Below, piece after piece: positions 1-7,915 of a DNA stretch of 43,240 bases. Positions within the stretch are counted from its first letter, which is position 1. The number at the start of each line of letters is the position of its first letter. The translations under genes and the position numbers were made by a program. Source of the stretch: DASVRA01 sp036388855 (GTDB taxonomy: Bacteria > Pseudomonadota > Alphaproteobacteria > Caulobacterales > Caulobacteraceae). The notes under the pieces were generated by a model that was not told where the DNA came from, did no database searches, and was given only the letters and a program-made list of their open reading frames with translations. The DNA lies in assembly GCA_036388855.1 (NCBI GenBank), contig DASVRA010000027.1:1-43240 (forward strand). Direction: 5' to 3'.

Positions 1-1
1 C

Positions 2-181
2 CCCGACATCCCCGCGCCGTGCGCGATGTGTGGCAAGCCTTCCCACCCGCAGTATCGTCCGTTCTGCTCGCGGCGCTGCGCCGACGTCGACCTGCAGCGC
101 TGGTTCACGGGGCGCTACGCCGTGCCCGCGGTCGAGACCGACGACGACGCGTCTGAAACCGGGCGTGACGGAGGCGAGTGA
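2..181 (+). CDS. yacG: DNA gyrase inhibitor / zinc-binding protein YacG (3' part)
   Basis: The reading frame is open from the window edge and ends in TGA at 179-181, giving 59 residues. It contains a four-cysteine zinc site, CAMC followed about 16 residues later by CSRRC, and then the ADVDLQRW segment typical of YacG. YacG proteins are about 60-70 residues long, bind one zinc and, in E. coli, bind GyrB and inhibit gyrase. Only a few N-terminal residues are missing, and they lie outside the window. The C-terminus is an acidic tail (VETDDDASETG). The tRNA-Phe gene follows 59 bases downstream on the same strand. Confidence 0.9.
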   Translation, partial: PDIPAPCAMCGKPSHPQYRPFCSRRCADVDLQRWFTGRYAVPAVETDDDASETGRDGGE

Positions 182-240
182 CGCCTAGACAGGCGCCGGG
201 GGCTCACCTATAGACGCGGCCTCCGCGAGGAGCCGGCAGC

Positions 241-316
241 GCCTGGGTAGCTCAGTTGGTAGAGCAGCGGATTGAAAATCCGCGTGTCGGTGGTTCGAAT
301 CCGCCCCCAGGCACCA
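241..316 (+). tRNA. tRNA-Phe (anticodon GAA)
   Basis: This is a complete 76-nt cloverleaf. The acceptor stem pairs GCCTGGG (241-247) with CCCAGGC (306-312), followed by A313 and an encoded CCA at 314-316. The anticodon stem pairs 267-271 with 279-283 and presents GAA at 274-276. The T-loop TTCGAAT is canonical and is closed by GGTGG/CCGCC. The D-arm reads AGCTCAGTTGGTAGAGC. It reads Phe codons UUC and UUU. Confidence 0.97.
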
Positions 317-796
317 CTTTCCAGCGCTTACCGCAAAAACGGGAAACCCGCGCCGAATGGCCTTGCGCTAATGCAGGCGCGCCACAAACCGGTTTTCGCC
401 AATCCAAACAGCCGCACAACTTAGCCTCTTCGAAATGGAGTAGCGCCTCTGCGGTAAAAACGCCCGGGGGCGGCGTTTTGAGGATCCGATGGGCGACGGT
501 AAACCTTAACCCGCCACGGAAGATGCCGCTTGACGATACCGGCGACGGTTGCCAAAGGACAAAGCGTCGCACCCCCCTTGGGCGCGGCCGGCGTCCTCCG
601 CTCCGGCGGAAAGCGCCGAGGAAAGCGCCTTCCTTGCGACGCCGGATTCAGAGGCGGGCGCGGGTCGGGCGCCGCGAATTAGGGCCGTGGTCGAGCCTTC
701 GGGAGCGATTTCGCGGCTGGACAGTTAACACTCGGGGAAACGCCCGTACGCGGAGCCCTAGGCCCACGTGCTAGATCAATCAGGAACTGGCGACAG
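317..796. other. 480-bp non-coding gap between tRNA-Phe and exbB
   Basis: I find no credible gene here. The long open frames on both strands overlap the tRNA and translate to low-complexity Arg/Pro-rich sequence. The stretch holds one strong hairpin (457-479, listed separately). It must also carry the promoter of exbB-exbD-tonB, but I see no convincing -35/-10 pair or Fur-type box. A Shine-Dalgarno-like AGGAA at 782-786 lies 10 bases before the exbB ATG. Confidence 0.6.
457..479. terminator. Terminator-like hairpin downstream of tRNA-Phe
   Basis: A perfect 8-bp inverted repeat, AAAACGCC (457-464) and GGCGTTTT (472-479), encloses a 7-nt G-rich loop. The four T residues are part of the stem, and no further T-run follows. 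It could act in either direction as a weak intrinsic terminator for the tRNA transcript, or it could be a transcript-processing or operator structure. Confidence 0.4.
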
Positions 797-1705
797 ATGA
801 TCGACAAAAACACAAAGACCCCTCTCCTGGCCCTGATCGGCGCGATGGCGCTGATCACGGCCGCGCCGGCCTTCGCCCAGGACGCCGGCGGCGCCGGTGG
901 CGGCGGCGCTCCGGCGGCCGGTGCTCCGGCGGCCTCGACTCCTGCTCCCGCGGCCGCGCCCGCGCCAGCCGGCGGCGATGACGAAGCCCCGCCGACCATG
1001 GAGAAGCAGAGCCACGGCGGTCAGCTGACCCCGGTGGGCATGTTCCTCGACGCCACCCCGGTGGTGAAGACAGTGATGATCGGCCTGCTGCTGGCCTCGA
1101 TCCTGTCGTGGACCCTGCTGATCACCAAGATCTTCGAGTTCATGAACCTCAACAAGACCTCGGACCGCTTCCTGGAGGCCTTCCGTGGCGCCCGGTCGAT
1201 CACCGACATGAACCGGATCGCCACCTCGGAAGACTTCGAGGGTAACCCGCTGGCCGACATGGCCGCGGCCGCCACCTCCGAGATCGAGCTGTCCCGCCAG
1301 GCGGGGCTGCAAGTGAACGGCGCCCACCGCGACACCACCATCCTGCGCGCCTCCACCGCGGTGAACGCCATCCAGGCCCAGCTGGCCAAGCGGCTGTCCT
1401 CGGGCATGCAGTTCCTGGCCTCGGTCGGCTCGAACGCCCCCTTCATCGGGCTGTTCGGCACCGTCTATGGGATCATGAACTCGTTCATCGGCATCGCGAA
1501 CACCAACACCACCAACCTGGCGGTCGTGGCCCCGGGTATCGCCGAGGCGCTGCTGGCCACCGGCATCGGGCTGTTCGCGGCCATCCCGTCGGTGATCTTC
1601 TACAACTACTTCCAGACCCGGATCGCCGCCTACGGCGCCCGCTCTGAAGGGTTTGTCGCCGAACTGATGAACGCGCTCTCCCGGCAGCTCGACAAAGGAG
1701 CCTAA
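797..1705 (+). CDS. exbB: TonB-system energizer ExbB (MotA/TolQ/ExbB family)
   Basis: This 302-aa inner-membrane protein forms, with ExbD, the proton channel that energizes TonB for outer-membrane uptake. It begins with a signal-peptide-like segment (about residues 1-27, ending AFA/Q). A 45-residue Ala/Gly/Pro linker follows, then three transmembrane segments: about 90-112 (VVKTVMIGLLLASIL), about 206-232 (SNAPFIGLFGTVYGIM) and about 242-272 (VVAPGIAEALLATGIGLFAAIP). The last two carry the conserved family core. The N-terminal periplasmic extension is longer than in E. coli ExbB, but such extensions are known in alphaproteobacteria and other groups. exbD starts 5 bases after the stop, so the two are cotranscribed. 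TolQ is the alternative, but the adjacent tonB favours ExbB. Confidence 0.93.
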   Translation: MIDKNTKTPLLALIGAMALITAAPAFAQDAGGAGGGGAPAAGAPAASTPAPAAAPAPAGGDDEAPPTMEKQSHGGQLTPVGMFLDATPVVKTVMIGLLLASILSWTLLITKIFEFMNLNKTSDRFLEAFRGARSITDMNRIATSEDFEGNPLADMAAAATSEIELSRQAGLQVNGAHRDTTILRASTAVNAIQAQLAKRLSSGMQFLASVGSNAPFIGLFGTVYGIMNSFIGIANTNTTNLAVVAPGIAEALLATGIGLFAAIPSVIFYNYFQTRIAAYGARSEGFVAELMNALSRQLDKGA

Positions 1706-1710
1706 GGTCC

Positions 1711-2157
1711 ATGGCCGCAAAACTTGCGGGACCAGGGGGCGACCGCTTCAACATCGAGCAGAACCACGACATCAACGTCACCCCGTTCGTGGACGTGATG
1801 CTGGTTCTCTTGATCATCTTCATGGTGGCCGCGCCTCTGGCCAGCGTGTCGGTGAAGGTCGATCTGCCGCCGGCCGTGGCCAAGCCCACGGAGAACCCGC
1901 CCAAACCGGTCTACATCTCGATCCAGAAGTCGGGACGGATCTTCATCGGGGACTTCCCCACGACGCTCGCCGACATGGGCGACGACCTGAGGAAGAACAT
2001 CGGCCGGCGCGATCCGACCCGGGAGCGGATCTACATCCGCGGGGACAACAGCACCCGCTACGGAGCGTTCATGGACGTGATGAACATGCTGCAGGACAAC
2101 GGCTTCTACAGCGTGGCTCTGATCGGCCTGGACCGCAACGCACCAGCGAGTTCGTGA
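1711..2157 (+). CDS. exbD: Biopolymer transport protein ExbD
   Basis: This 148-aa protein is the ExbD/TolR partner of ExbB. After a short cytoplasmic N-terminus it has one transmembrane helix, about residues 24-46 (VTPFVDVMLVLLIIFMVAAPL). The helix carries the essential proton-binding Asp in the FVDVMLVLLIIFM motif. A periplasmic domain follows, containing KPVYISIQKSGRIFI and RGDNSTRYGAFMDVMNMLQDNGF, typical of ExbD. It sits between exbB (5-nt gap) and tonB (4-nt gap) in one operon. The length is normal for the family. Confidence 0.94.
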   Translation: MAAKLAGPGGDRFNIEQNHDINVTPFVDVMLVLLIIFMVAAPLASVSVKVDLPPAVAKPTENPPKPVYISIQKSGRIFIGDFPTTLADMGDDLRKNIGRRDPTRERIYIRGDNSTRYGAFMDVMNMLQDNGFYSVALIGLDRNAPASS

Positions 2158-2161
2158 GCCC

Positions 2162-2926
<765 letters not shown>

Positions 2927-2945
2927 CGCTCTCGGCATTTGGATG

Positions 2946-2980
2946 ACGCCCCGGAGAATGATCTCCGGGGCGTTCTTTTT
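2946..2980 (+). terminator. Rho-independent terminator of exbB-exbD-tonB
   Basis: A perfect 11-bp GC-rich stem, ACGCCCCGGAG (2946-2956) with CTCCGGGGCGT (2963-2973), closes a 6-nt loop AATGAT. The T-rich tail TTCTTTTT runs at 2973-2980 on the plus strand. It directly abuts the stop codon of the convergent wecG-like gene (2982). There is no T-tail on the opposite strand, so it should terminate mainly the tonB transcript. Confidence 0.93.
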
Positions 2981-2981
2981 G

Positions 2982-3785
2982 TCAGCGGAGCCCGGCGCAG
3001 GCGGCGCGAATATCGTGCGCGGCGGCCGGGATCAGGCTCCAGGGCTCCAGGAAGTAACGGGTGAAGAGCCGCCTGGGTTCGCTGGCGAAGCGGAAGGCCC
3101 ATTCCAGGCCAACCGCGCCCATCCAGCGGGGTGGGGTAGGCGCCGCCCCGGCTTCGTAGTCGAAGGCCGCCCCGACCGGCAGCACCACATAGCCCGCAAG
3201 CGCGCCGGCGTGGTCCAGGATCCACTGCTCCTGGCGCGGCATCCCCATTCCGACCAGCAGGACCTGGGTTCCGAACGCGGCGATCCGCTCAAGCCTGGCG
3301 CAGTTGTCCGCCGAGCCAGGCGCGGCATCGAAATAGCCGTCGCTCACTTCGATGCGCACGCCGGGCTGGCGTTCGCGCACGGCCGCGGCGCCCTTGGCCG
3401 CCACGCCCGGCGCGCCGCCCAGGTAGAATACCCGCCAGCCGTTTGAAGCGGCCCGGGCCCAGAAGGCTTCGCGCCAGTCGAGGTAGGTGCAGCGGTGACG
3501 GCGGCTGATCGGCAGGCCCAGCAGCTTTCCCCAGGCGATCATCGGCGTCGAGTCCGCCTCGATCAGGTCGGCGAGTTCGTAGAACCGGCGCATGCCCTCG
3601 GAGCGGCGCTGCAGGTGGAGGCTGTGGAGGTTGTGGTTGGCTACGACTCCGCCGCGGCCGGAGGCGACGCGGGCGGCGATGAAGTCCATGACCTCTGCGG
3701 CGGTGACCAGGTCAACCTCGCCGCCGAGCAGGCGGATGCGGCGTGGCGCCGGCGGCGGGGCATCGATGGCGGCGGCGGAGAGCAT
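2982..3785 (-). CDS. WecG/TagA/CpsF family glycosyltransferase
   Basis: This 267-aa GT26-family enzyme transfers N-acetylmannosamine- or mannosaminuronate-type sugars to lipid-linked acceptors at the inner face of the cytoplasmic membrane. Family marks are VVANHNLHSLHL, the acidic patch IEADSTPMIAWGKLLG, WRVFYLGGAPGVA and LLVGMGMPRQEQWI. The C-terminal PVGAAFDYEAG and PRWMGAVGLEWAFRFASEP-RRLFTRYFLEPW are characteristic. The length fits the family (about 240-280). In Caulobacter a protein of this family (HfsJ) takes part in holdfast polysaccharide synthesis, so that role is possible but not shown by the sequence. The gene reads toward the tonB terminator. The 5' region carries a parS site and a dispersed palindrome. 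A second glycan gene lies upstream on the same strand. Confidence 0.9.
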   Translation of the reverse strand: MLSAAAIDAPPPAPRRIRLLGGEVDLVTAAEVMDFIAARVASGRGGVVANHNLHSLHLQRRSEGMRRFYELADLIEADSTPMIAWGKLLGLPISRRHRCTYLDWREAFWARAASNGWRVFYLGGAPGVAAKGAAAVRERQPGVRIEVSDGYFDAAPGSADNCARLERIAAFGTQVLLVGMGMPRQEQWILDHAGALAGYVVLPVGAAFDYEAGAAPTPPRWMGAVGLEWAFRFASEPRRLFTRYFLEPWSLIPAAAHDIRAACAGLR

Positions 3786-3928
3786 AGGCGCACGCTCTCA
3801 TGATGCGGTTAAACCGGCGTTGCCCAAGTCCATTCCGAAAAGGAGCGTCTGCTCGGGTGCCGTCAAACGGTGCAGCCGTGCGGCCCGGCATCACCACGCT
3901 TGAGCGGGGTTGGGCGGAGTTGCCAAAT

Positions 3929-3944
3929 TGTTCCACGTGGAACA
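3929..3944. other. parS: parS-like ParB/Spo0J binding site
   Basis: TGTTCCACGTGGAACA is a perfect 16-bp palindrome. It is extended by two matching bases on each side to a 20-bp palindrome (3927-3946). It matches the bacterial chromosomal parS consensus TGTTNCACGTGNAACA at every defined position. It is intergenic, as many parS sites are. I found no second CACGTG-centred match with the flanking TGTT/AACA in this window. ParB binding here would nucleate the centromere complex for ParABS chromosome segregation, which suggests the window lies in the origin-proximal domain. Confidence 0.88.
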
Positions 3945-3968
3945 ATGGCAGGCACGTCACGCCCGATT

Positions 3969-3985
3969 CTCGGGCCAAGCCCGAG
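3969..3985. repeat. Dispersed intergenic palindrome (CTCGGGC-CAA-GCCCGAG)
   Basis: A 7-bp perfect inverted repeat CTCGGGC/GCCCGAG with a CAA loop lies in a context reading CACGCCCGATT on the left and GATGACGC on the right. From general knowledge this resembles a short palindromic element scattered through intergenic regions of many alphaproteobacterial genomes. Only one copy is visible here, so the repeat status rests on recognition rather than on copies in the window. Confidence 0.5.
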
Positions 3986-4069
3986 GATGACGCAAAACGA
4001 CGGCACAGCGCTCGAGCCTGAGGACGCAGAGAGAGCAGAAGGCGGCGCGGGCGCGCCGCCCGGTATTGC

Positions 4070-6472
4070 CTACGCCCCTACCAACGCCTGAATGCGGTCG
4101 GCCGAGGTGGCGGCGGCGGCGCGGCCTTCGCGCTCGACGATGCGGCGGTAGGTGGCCAGAGCCTGACCGGTCACCTGGTCCATGTTGTAGTAGCGGTAGG
4201 TGCCTAGCCGGCCGACGAACTGCACCTCCGGGGTCTGAAGGGCCAGGGCCTCGTACTTCTTGAACAGCGCTTGGTTCTCCGGACGGGGGATCGGATAGTA
4301 GGGGTCGCCCTCCGCGCTCGGGTACTCGTAGGTGATGCTGGTCTTGGGGTGGCTCTGGCCGGTCAGGTGCTTGTACTCGGTGATCCGTGTGTAGGGCGTC
4401 TCTTCCGACGGATAGTTGACCACGGCCACCGGCTGAAACCAGGGCTGGTCCAGGGTCTGGTGGTCGAATTGGAGGCTGCGGTAGGGCAGCTTGCCGTAGC
4501 GGTGGCCGAAGTATTCGTCGATCGGACCGGTGAAGATCAGCCGGTCGTAATCGGCGTCGTCGCGCACGTCCTCGAACTCCACGCCGGTGACCACCTCGAT
4601 GTTGGGGTGGTCGAGCATGTTGCCGAACATGTGGGTGAAGCCGTTCAAAGGCATCGCCTGGAAGCTGTCGGTGAAGTAGCGGTCGTCGGTGTTGGTGCGG
4701 GTCGGCACGCGCGAGGTTACCGATTTGTCGAGCTCGGACGGGTCCATGCCCCACTGCTTGCGGGTGTAGCCGCGGAAGAAGCGTTCGTAGAGTTCGCGGC
4801 CGACCTTGGAGATCACCACGTCCTCGGAGGTGCGGATGGTCTCGACCGGCTCGGCGCGGCTCTCGAGGAAGGCCTCGGCCTCCTCGTCCGATGAGAGCGA
4901 CAGGCCGTACAGGGTGTTCAGCGTGGTGCGGTTGATCGGCATCGGCACCAGGATGCCGTTCACGCAGGCCAGCACCCGGTGCTCGTACTGGCGCCACTTG
5001 GTGAAGCGCGACAGGTAGGAGACGATTTCCTGGCTGTTGGTGTGGAAGATGTGCGGGCCGTACTGGTGGAACAGGATTCCGGCGTCGTTCTTCACGTCGA
5101 AGGCGTTGCCGCCGAAGTGCGGGCGGCGGTCGACCACCATCACCTTCTTGCCCGAGCCGCGCGCCAGCCGCTCGGCCAGCACGGAACCGGCGAAGCCGGC
5201 GCCGACGATCAGGTAGTCGAAGGCCTTCTTGCGGCTGGAAGGGCGCACCTGGGGCGCGGCCAGGCTGAAGGAGGGGCCGCGGCGGCGGGTGACCGCCTGG
5301 TCGATCTGGGCGGCCATGCGCGCGAAGGTCTGCTCCCAGGAGAGCTCGGCCAGGGTGGCGTCGACTTCCTTCATCCACGGCGCGCCGGTGTCGCGCGGCA
5401 GGGCGAGCGCGGCCTCGCAGGCGGCGATGAATTCCTCAGCCATTGCCGCGACCTTCACGCCTTGCAGGTCGCCGTAGTGGCGGATCACGTCGGTGATCGG
5501 AGTTGAGACCACCGGTTTGCCGCCGGCGAGGTATTCCGGCGTCTTGGTCGGGCTGATGAACTTGGTGGAGTCGTTGATGGCGAAGGGCATCAAGGCGACA
5601 TCCCAGCCGGCTAGGTAGCGCGGCAGCTCGGTATAATCCTTACCGCCGAGGTAGTGGATGTTCGCCCGCCGGGGCAGGTGGGCGTCCTTGATCTTCACCA
5701 CCGGACCGACGATGGCGAGATGCCATTCGGGGCGCGCGGCGGCGACGGCGTCCAGCAGCGCCAGGTCCATGCGCTCGTCCACCACGCCGTAGAAGCCCAG
5801 GCGCGGGCGCGGCAGACCGGCTTGGTCGGCGGGGTCGTCCTGGTCCACACGCGCCTTGGCGAAGTGGGCGCGGTCGACGCTGGAGGGGAAGGGGTGGATG
5901 TTGCGGTGGAGGGCGCGCTTGGCCTCGTAGAGGCTGTAGCCGCCGGTGAACACCACGTCGGCCCGCTCCATCAGCTCCCGCTCGAGCGGGATCAGTTCGG
6001 GCGGCGCGCCCTTGAAATGGCTGAGCTCGTCCATGCAGTCGTAGACGGTGACGCACGGCTCGATGTGCCGGCTGAACGGCAGCATCATCGGGGTGTAGTA
6101 CCAAGCCACCGGCTCGGTGACCGCTCGATCCTGCAAGAAGGCGTCGAGCAGGTCCCTCAGCGCGCTTTCACGCGCATCGGGCGCGAGGTCGGCGGGCAGG
6201 CGCGGCGTGACGATCAGCACGTTGCTTTTCGGATCGGGACGGGCGTGGAGGTCCGCCACGCCGTCCTCTGCGTCGATGGGCTCTTCCCAGAACACGACCA
6301 TGCGGCCGCGCGCGAAGCGGGTCATCAGATGCTGGGGCCGCTGGAACACGAACTCCCAACGCAGGTGGGAGAAGCAGATCAGGGTGTCGAATCCGCGCTT
6401 GCGAAGCGCGATCGGCTGCACGACGGTTTGAGCGAGACGGGGCGCGTACGAACGCTGCGACGTGTCGTGCAA
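4070..6472 (-). CDS. glf: Glycosyltransferase fused to UDP-galactopyranose mutase
   Basis: This is an 800-aa two-domain protein. Residues about 1-395 form a GT-B/GT4-like glycosyltransferase: it opens with LICFSHLRWEFVFQRPQHLM, and ISPTKTPEYLAGGKPVVSTPI lies in the donor-binding part. Residues about 414-800 form a UDP-galactopyranose mutase: FAD Rossmann motif LIVGAGFAGSVLAERLA, then PMPINRTTLN, RGYTRKQWGMDPSEL, SRVPTRTNTDDRYFTD and the flavin-contacting GRLGTYRYYNMD near the end. The mutase converts UDP-Galp to UDP-Galf, and the fused transferase may use it. I prefer the TTG at 6470-6472 because AGGAG (6480-6484) sits 7 bases upstream. A TTG at 6521-6523 would add 17 residues. The gene stands in a glycan context next to the WecG-like gene. 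Confidence 0.9.
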   Translation of the reverse strand: MHDTSQRSYAPRLAQTVVQPIALRKRGFDTLICFSHLRWEFVFQRPQHLMTRFARGRMVVFWEEPIDAEDGVADLHARPDPKSNVLIVTPRLPADLAPDARESALRDLLDAFLQDRAVTEPVAWYYTPMMLPFSRHIEPCVTVYDCMDELSHFKGAPPELIPLERELMERADVVFTGGYSLYEAKRALHRNIHPFPSSVDRAHFAKARVDQDDPADQAGLPRPRLGFYGVVDERMDLALLDAVAAARPEWHLAIVGPVVKIKDAHLPRRANIHYLGGKDYTELPRYLAGWDVALMPFAINDSTKFISPTKTPEYLAGGKPVVSTPITDVIRHYGDLQGVKVAAMAEEFIAACEAALALPRDTGAPWMKEVDATLAELSWEQTFARMAAQIDQAVTRRRGPSFSLAAPQVRPSSRKKAFDYLIVGAGFAGSVLAERLARGSGKKVMVVDRRPHFGGNAFDVKNDAGILFHQYGPHIFHTNSQEIVSYLSRFTKWRQYEHRVLACVNGILVPMPINRTTLNTLYGLSLSSDEEAEAFLESRAEPVETIRTSEDVVISKVGRELYERFFRGYTRKQWGMDPSELDKSVTSRVPTRTNTDDRYFTDSFQAMPLNGFTHMFGNMLDHPNIEVVTGVEFEDVRDDADYDRLIFTGPIDEYFGHRYGKLPYRSLQFDHQTLDQPWFQPVAVVNYPSEETPYTRITEYKHLTGQSHPKTSITYEYPSAEGDPYYPIPRPENQALFKKYEALALQTPEVQFVGRLGTYRYYNMDQVTGQALATYRRIVEREGRAAAATSADRIQALVGA

Positions 6473-6590
6473 CTGAGGACTCCTGCAATGTGAACAAACC
6501 AAGCCTTCTGCGAAACTGTGCAACCGCGAGAAGGTTCCAAGCGCAGAGCTTGTTATCCCGGCAGGTGGTGCGGCAGGCCCAGCTTTTCAA

Positions 6591-6609
6591 CCATTTGTCA
6601 GACAAGTGG
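6591..6609. promoter_or_regulatory. Operator-like inverted repeat (TTGTC-A-GACAA core)
   Basis: CCATTTGTC and GACAAGTGG form an inverted repeat about a central A with 8 of 9 positions paired. The perfect core is TTGTC-A-GACAA. The size and symmetry resemble sites of dimeric regulators such as the GntR family. It lies about 120 bases upstream of the GT-mutase start and 190 bases upstream of mlaE. The cognate regulator is unknown. Confidence 0.4.
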
Positions 6610-6716
6610 TGAATCTCGCTCACGAAATCCGCCGGCGCGGCAAAGCTCGTCTCAGGCAAAGGAGCCGGCTCTCTCCGGCGGATTCGGCACTACAGCTCAG
6701 CTAGTAACATGAGTTT

Positions 6717-6733
6717 ATTGTGCAGTGCACAAT
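6717..6733. promoter_or_regulatory. Operator-like perfect palindrome upstream of mlaE
   Basis: ATTGTGCA (6717-6724) and TGCACAAT (6726-6733) are perfect inverted repeats around G6725. The site is in the AT-richer part of the divergent region, 63 bases before the mlaE ATG. That is a suitable place for a repressor or activator of the mla operon. No regulator gene is adjacent. Confidence 0.5.
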
Positions 6734-6796
6734 GACTTGCCCTGACTCGCCGCGTCGGCTTGTGTAGGGGGCTAGGGGCGCTGCACACGGACGGGC

Positions 6797-7915
6797 ATGG
6801 AACAGGCCGCCGACTTCACCATCGAACCCACCGAAGGCGGCCCGCTGGCGGTGCTGTCGGGCGACTGGACCGCGACCCAGCTGCAGGGAACGGAGCTGCG
6901 GCTCGAGCAGGCGCTGATCGCGGGCGAGGTCGGTGCGGTCGACGCCCGCGCCATCCGCCGCTGCGACACCTCCGGCGCCTACGCCATCTGGGACGCCGCG
7001 CGCGGCGCGCGGCTGCCGCGCGGGCGGATCGTCTGCCGTCCCGACACCAACAAGCTGATCGACTTGGTGGAGGAGGCCTCCACCCGGGAGCCCACACTTC
7101 GCCGCCGGCCGCGCTCGCCTTGGGAGGTGCTCGACCGGCTGGGCCGGGGCGTGGTGAACATCGGGCTCGACGTCTATGAGACCACCGCCTTCAACGGCCG
7201 GCTGGTGGCGACCACCGCGCGCGCGGTCGTGAACCCCCGGCGGCTGCGGATGGCCTCGCTGTTCAGCCTGATGGACCGCGCGGGGCTGGACGCGCTGCCG
7301 ATCGTGGCCACCACCTCCTTCTTCATCGGCGCGGTGGTCGGGCTGATCGGCGCCAACATGCTGTCGGACTTCGGGGCCCAGGTGTTCGCGGTGGAGCTGA
7401 TCGGCATCGCGGTGCTGCGCGAGTTCGGCATACTGATCACCGCGGTGCTGCTGGCCGGCCGCTCGGCCTCCTCCTTCGCCGCCGAGATAGGCTCGATGAA
7501 GATGAACGAGGAGGTCGACGCCATGCGGGTCATGGGCGTGGATCCGTTTGAGGCGCTGGTGCTGCCGCGGTTCATCGCGCTGCTGCTGACCGTGCCGCTG
7601 CTGGTGTTCGTCGCCAACCTCGCCGGGCTGGCGGGGGGGCTGGTGGTGGTCTGGTCGGCGCTCGACATCAGCCCGGCCTTCTTTATCCAGCGGCTGCACG
7701 ACAACGTGCCGATCCAGCATTTCTGGGTGGGCATGTCCAAGGCGCCGGTGCTGGCGATCGTGGTCGCCGCCATCGGCTGCCGCCAGGGCATGGAGGTCGG
7801 CGGCGACGTGGACTCGCTCGGGCGGCGGGTGACGGCGGCGGTGGTGCACGCCATTTTCGCCATCATCCTGATCGATGCGGTGTTCGCCCTGATCTACATG
7901 GAACTGAACGTATGA
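6797..7915 (+). CDS. mlaE: MlaE-type ABC transporter permease with N-terminal STAS-like domain
   Basis: This 372-aa inner-membrane permease belongs to an MCE (Mla-like) phospholipid/hydrophobic-lipid transport system. Residues about 1-100 resemble a STAS/MlaB-like domain (LSGDWTATQLQGTELRLEQAL, then RRCDTSGAYAIWDAA). The rest is the MlaE/YrbE permease: GLDALPIVATTSFFIGAVVGL, LIGIAVLREFGILITAVLLAGRSASSFAAEIG-SMKMNEEVDAMRVMG and about five hydrophobic segments up to the C-terminal IDAVFALIYMELNV. In E. coli the STAS protein MlaB is separate; here it appears fused, as known for other MlaE homologues. The stop overlaps the mlaF start by 4 bases (ATGA). Transcription is probably driven from 6473-6796. 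Confidence 0.93.
   Translation: MEQAADFTIEPTEGGPLAVLSGDWTATQLQGTELRLEQALIAGEVGAVDARAIRRCDTSGAYAIWDAARGARLPRGRIVCRPDTNKLIDLVEEASTREPTLRRRPRSPWEVLDRLGRGVVNIGLDVYETTAFNGRLVATTARAVVNPRRLRMASLFSLMDRAGLDALPIVATTSFFIGAVVGLIGANMLSDFGAQVFAVELIGIAVLREFGILITAVLLAGRSASSFAAEIGSMKMNEEVDAMRVMGVDPFEALVLPRFIALLLTVPLLVFVANLAGLAGGLVVVWSALDISPAFFIQRLHDNVPIQHFWVGMSKAPVLAIVVAAIGCRQGMEVGGDVDSLGRRVTAAVVHAIFAIILIDAVFALIYMELNV

Larger units (their letters stand above)
3786..4069. other. 284-bp intergenic region with parS and a dispersed repeat
   Basis: This region lies between two minus-strand glycan genes. It contains the parS palindrome (3929-3944) and an alphaproteobacterial-type palindrome (3969-3985), listed separately. 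Short open frames crossing it, including one translating FHVEQ over the parS, look like chance translations of these sites. No other gene is apparent. Confidence 0.6.
6473..6796. promoter_or_regulatory. Divergent promoter region between the GT-mutase gene and the mla operon
   Basis: This 324-bp gap separates two divergent transcripts and contains no gene. It is richer in A+T than its surroundings, especially 6480-6620 and 6690-6735. It holds two operator-like inverted repeats at 6591-6609 and 6717-6733. I cannot define -35/-10 elements with confidence. Confidence 0.6.

Noticed and set aside
256..774. 172-aa open frame over the tRNA and the gap before exbB
   Set aside because: It begins inside the tRNA-Phe gene and encodes Arg/Pro-rich sequence without family features; the opposite-strand frame at 252-572 has the same problem.
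3712..3978. 88-aa minus-strand frame containing FHVEQ
   Set aside because: It overlaps the wecG-like gene in another frame, and the FHVEQ stretch is simply the translation of the parS palindrome.
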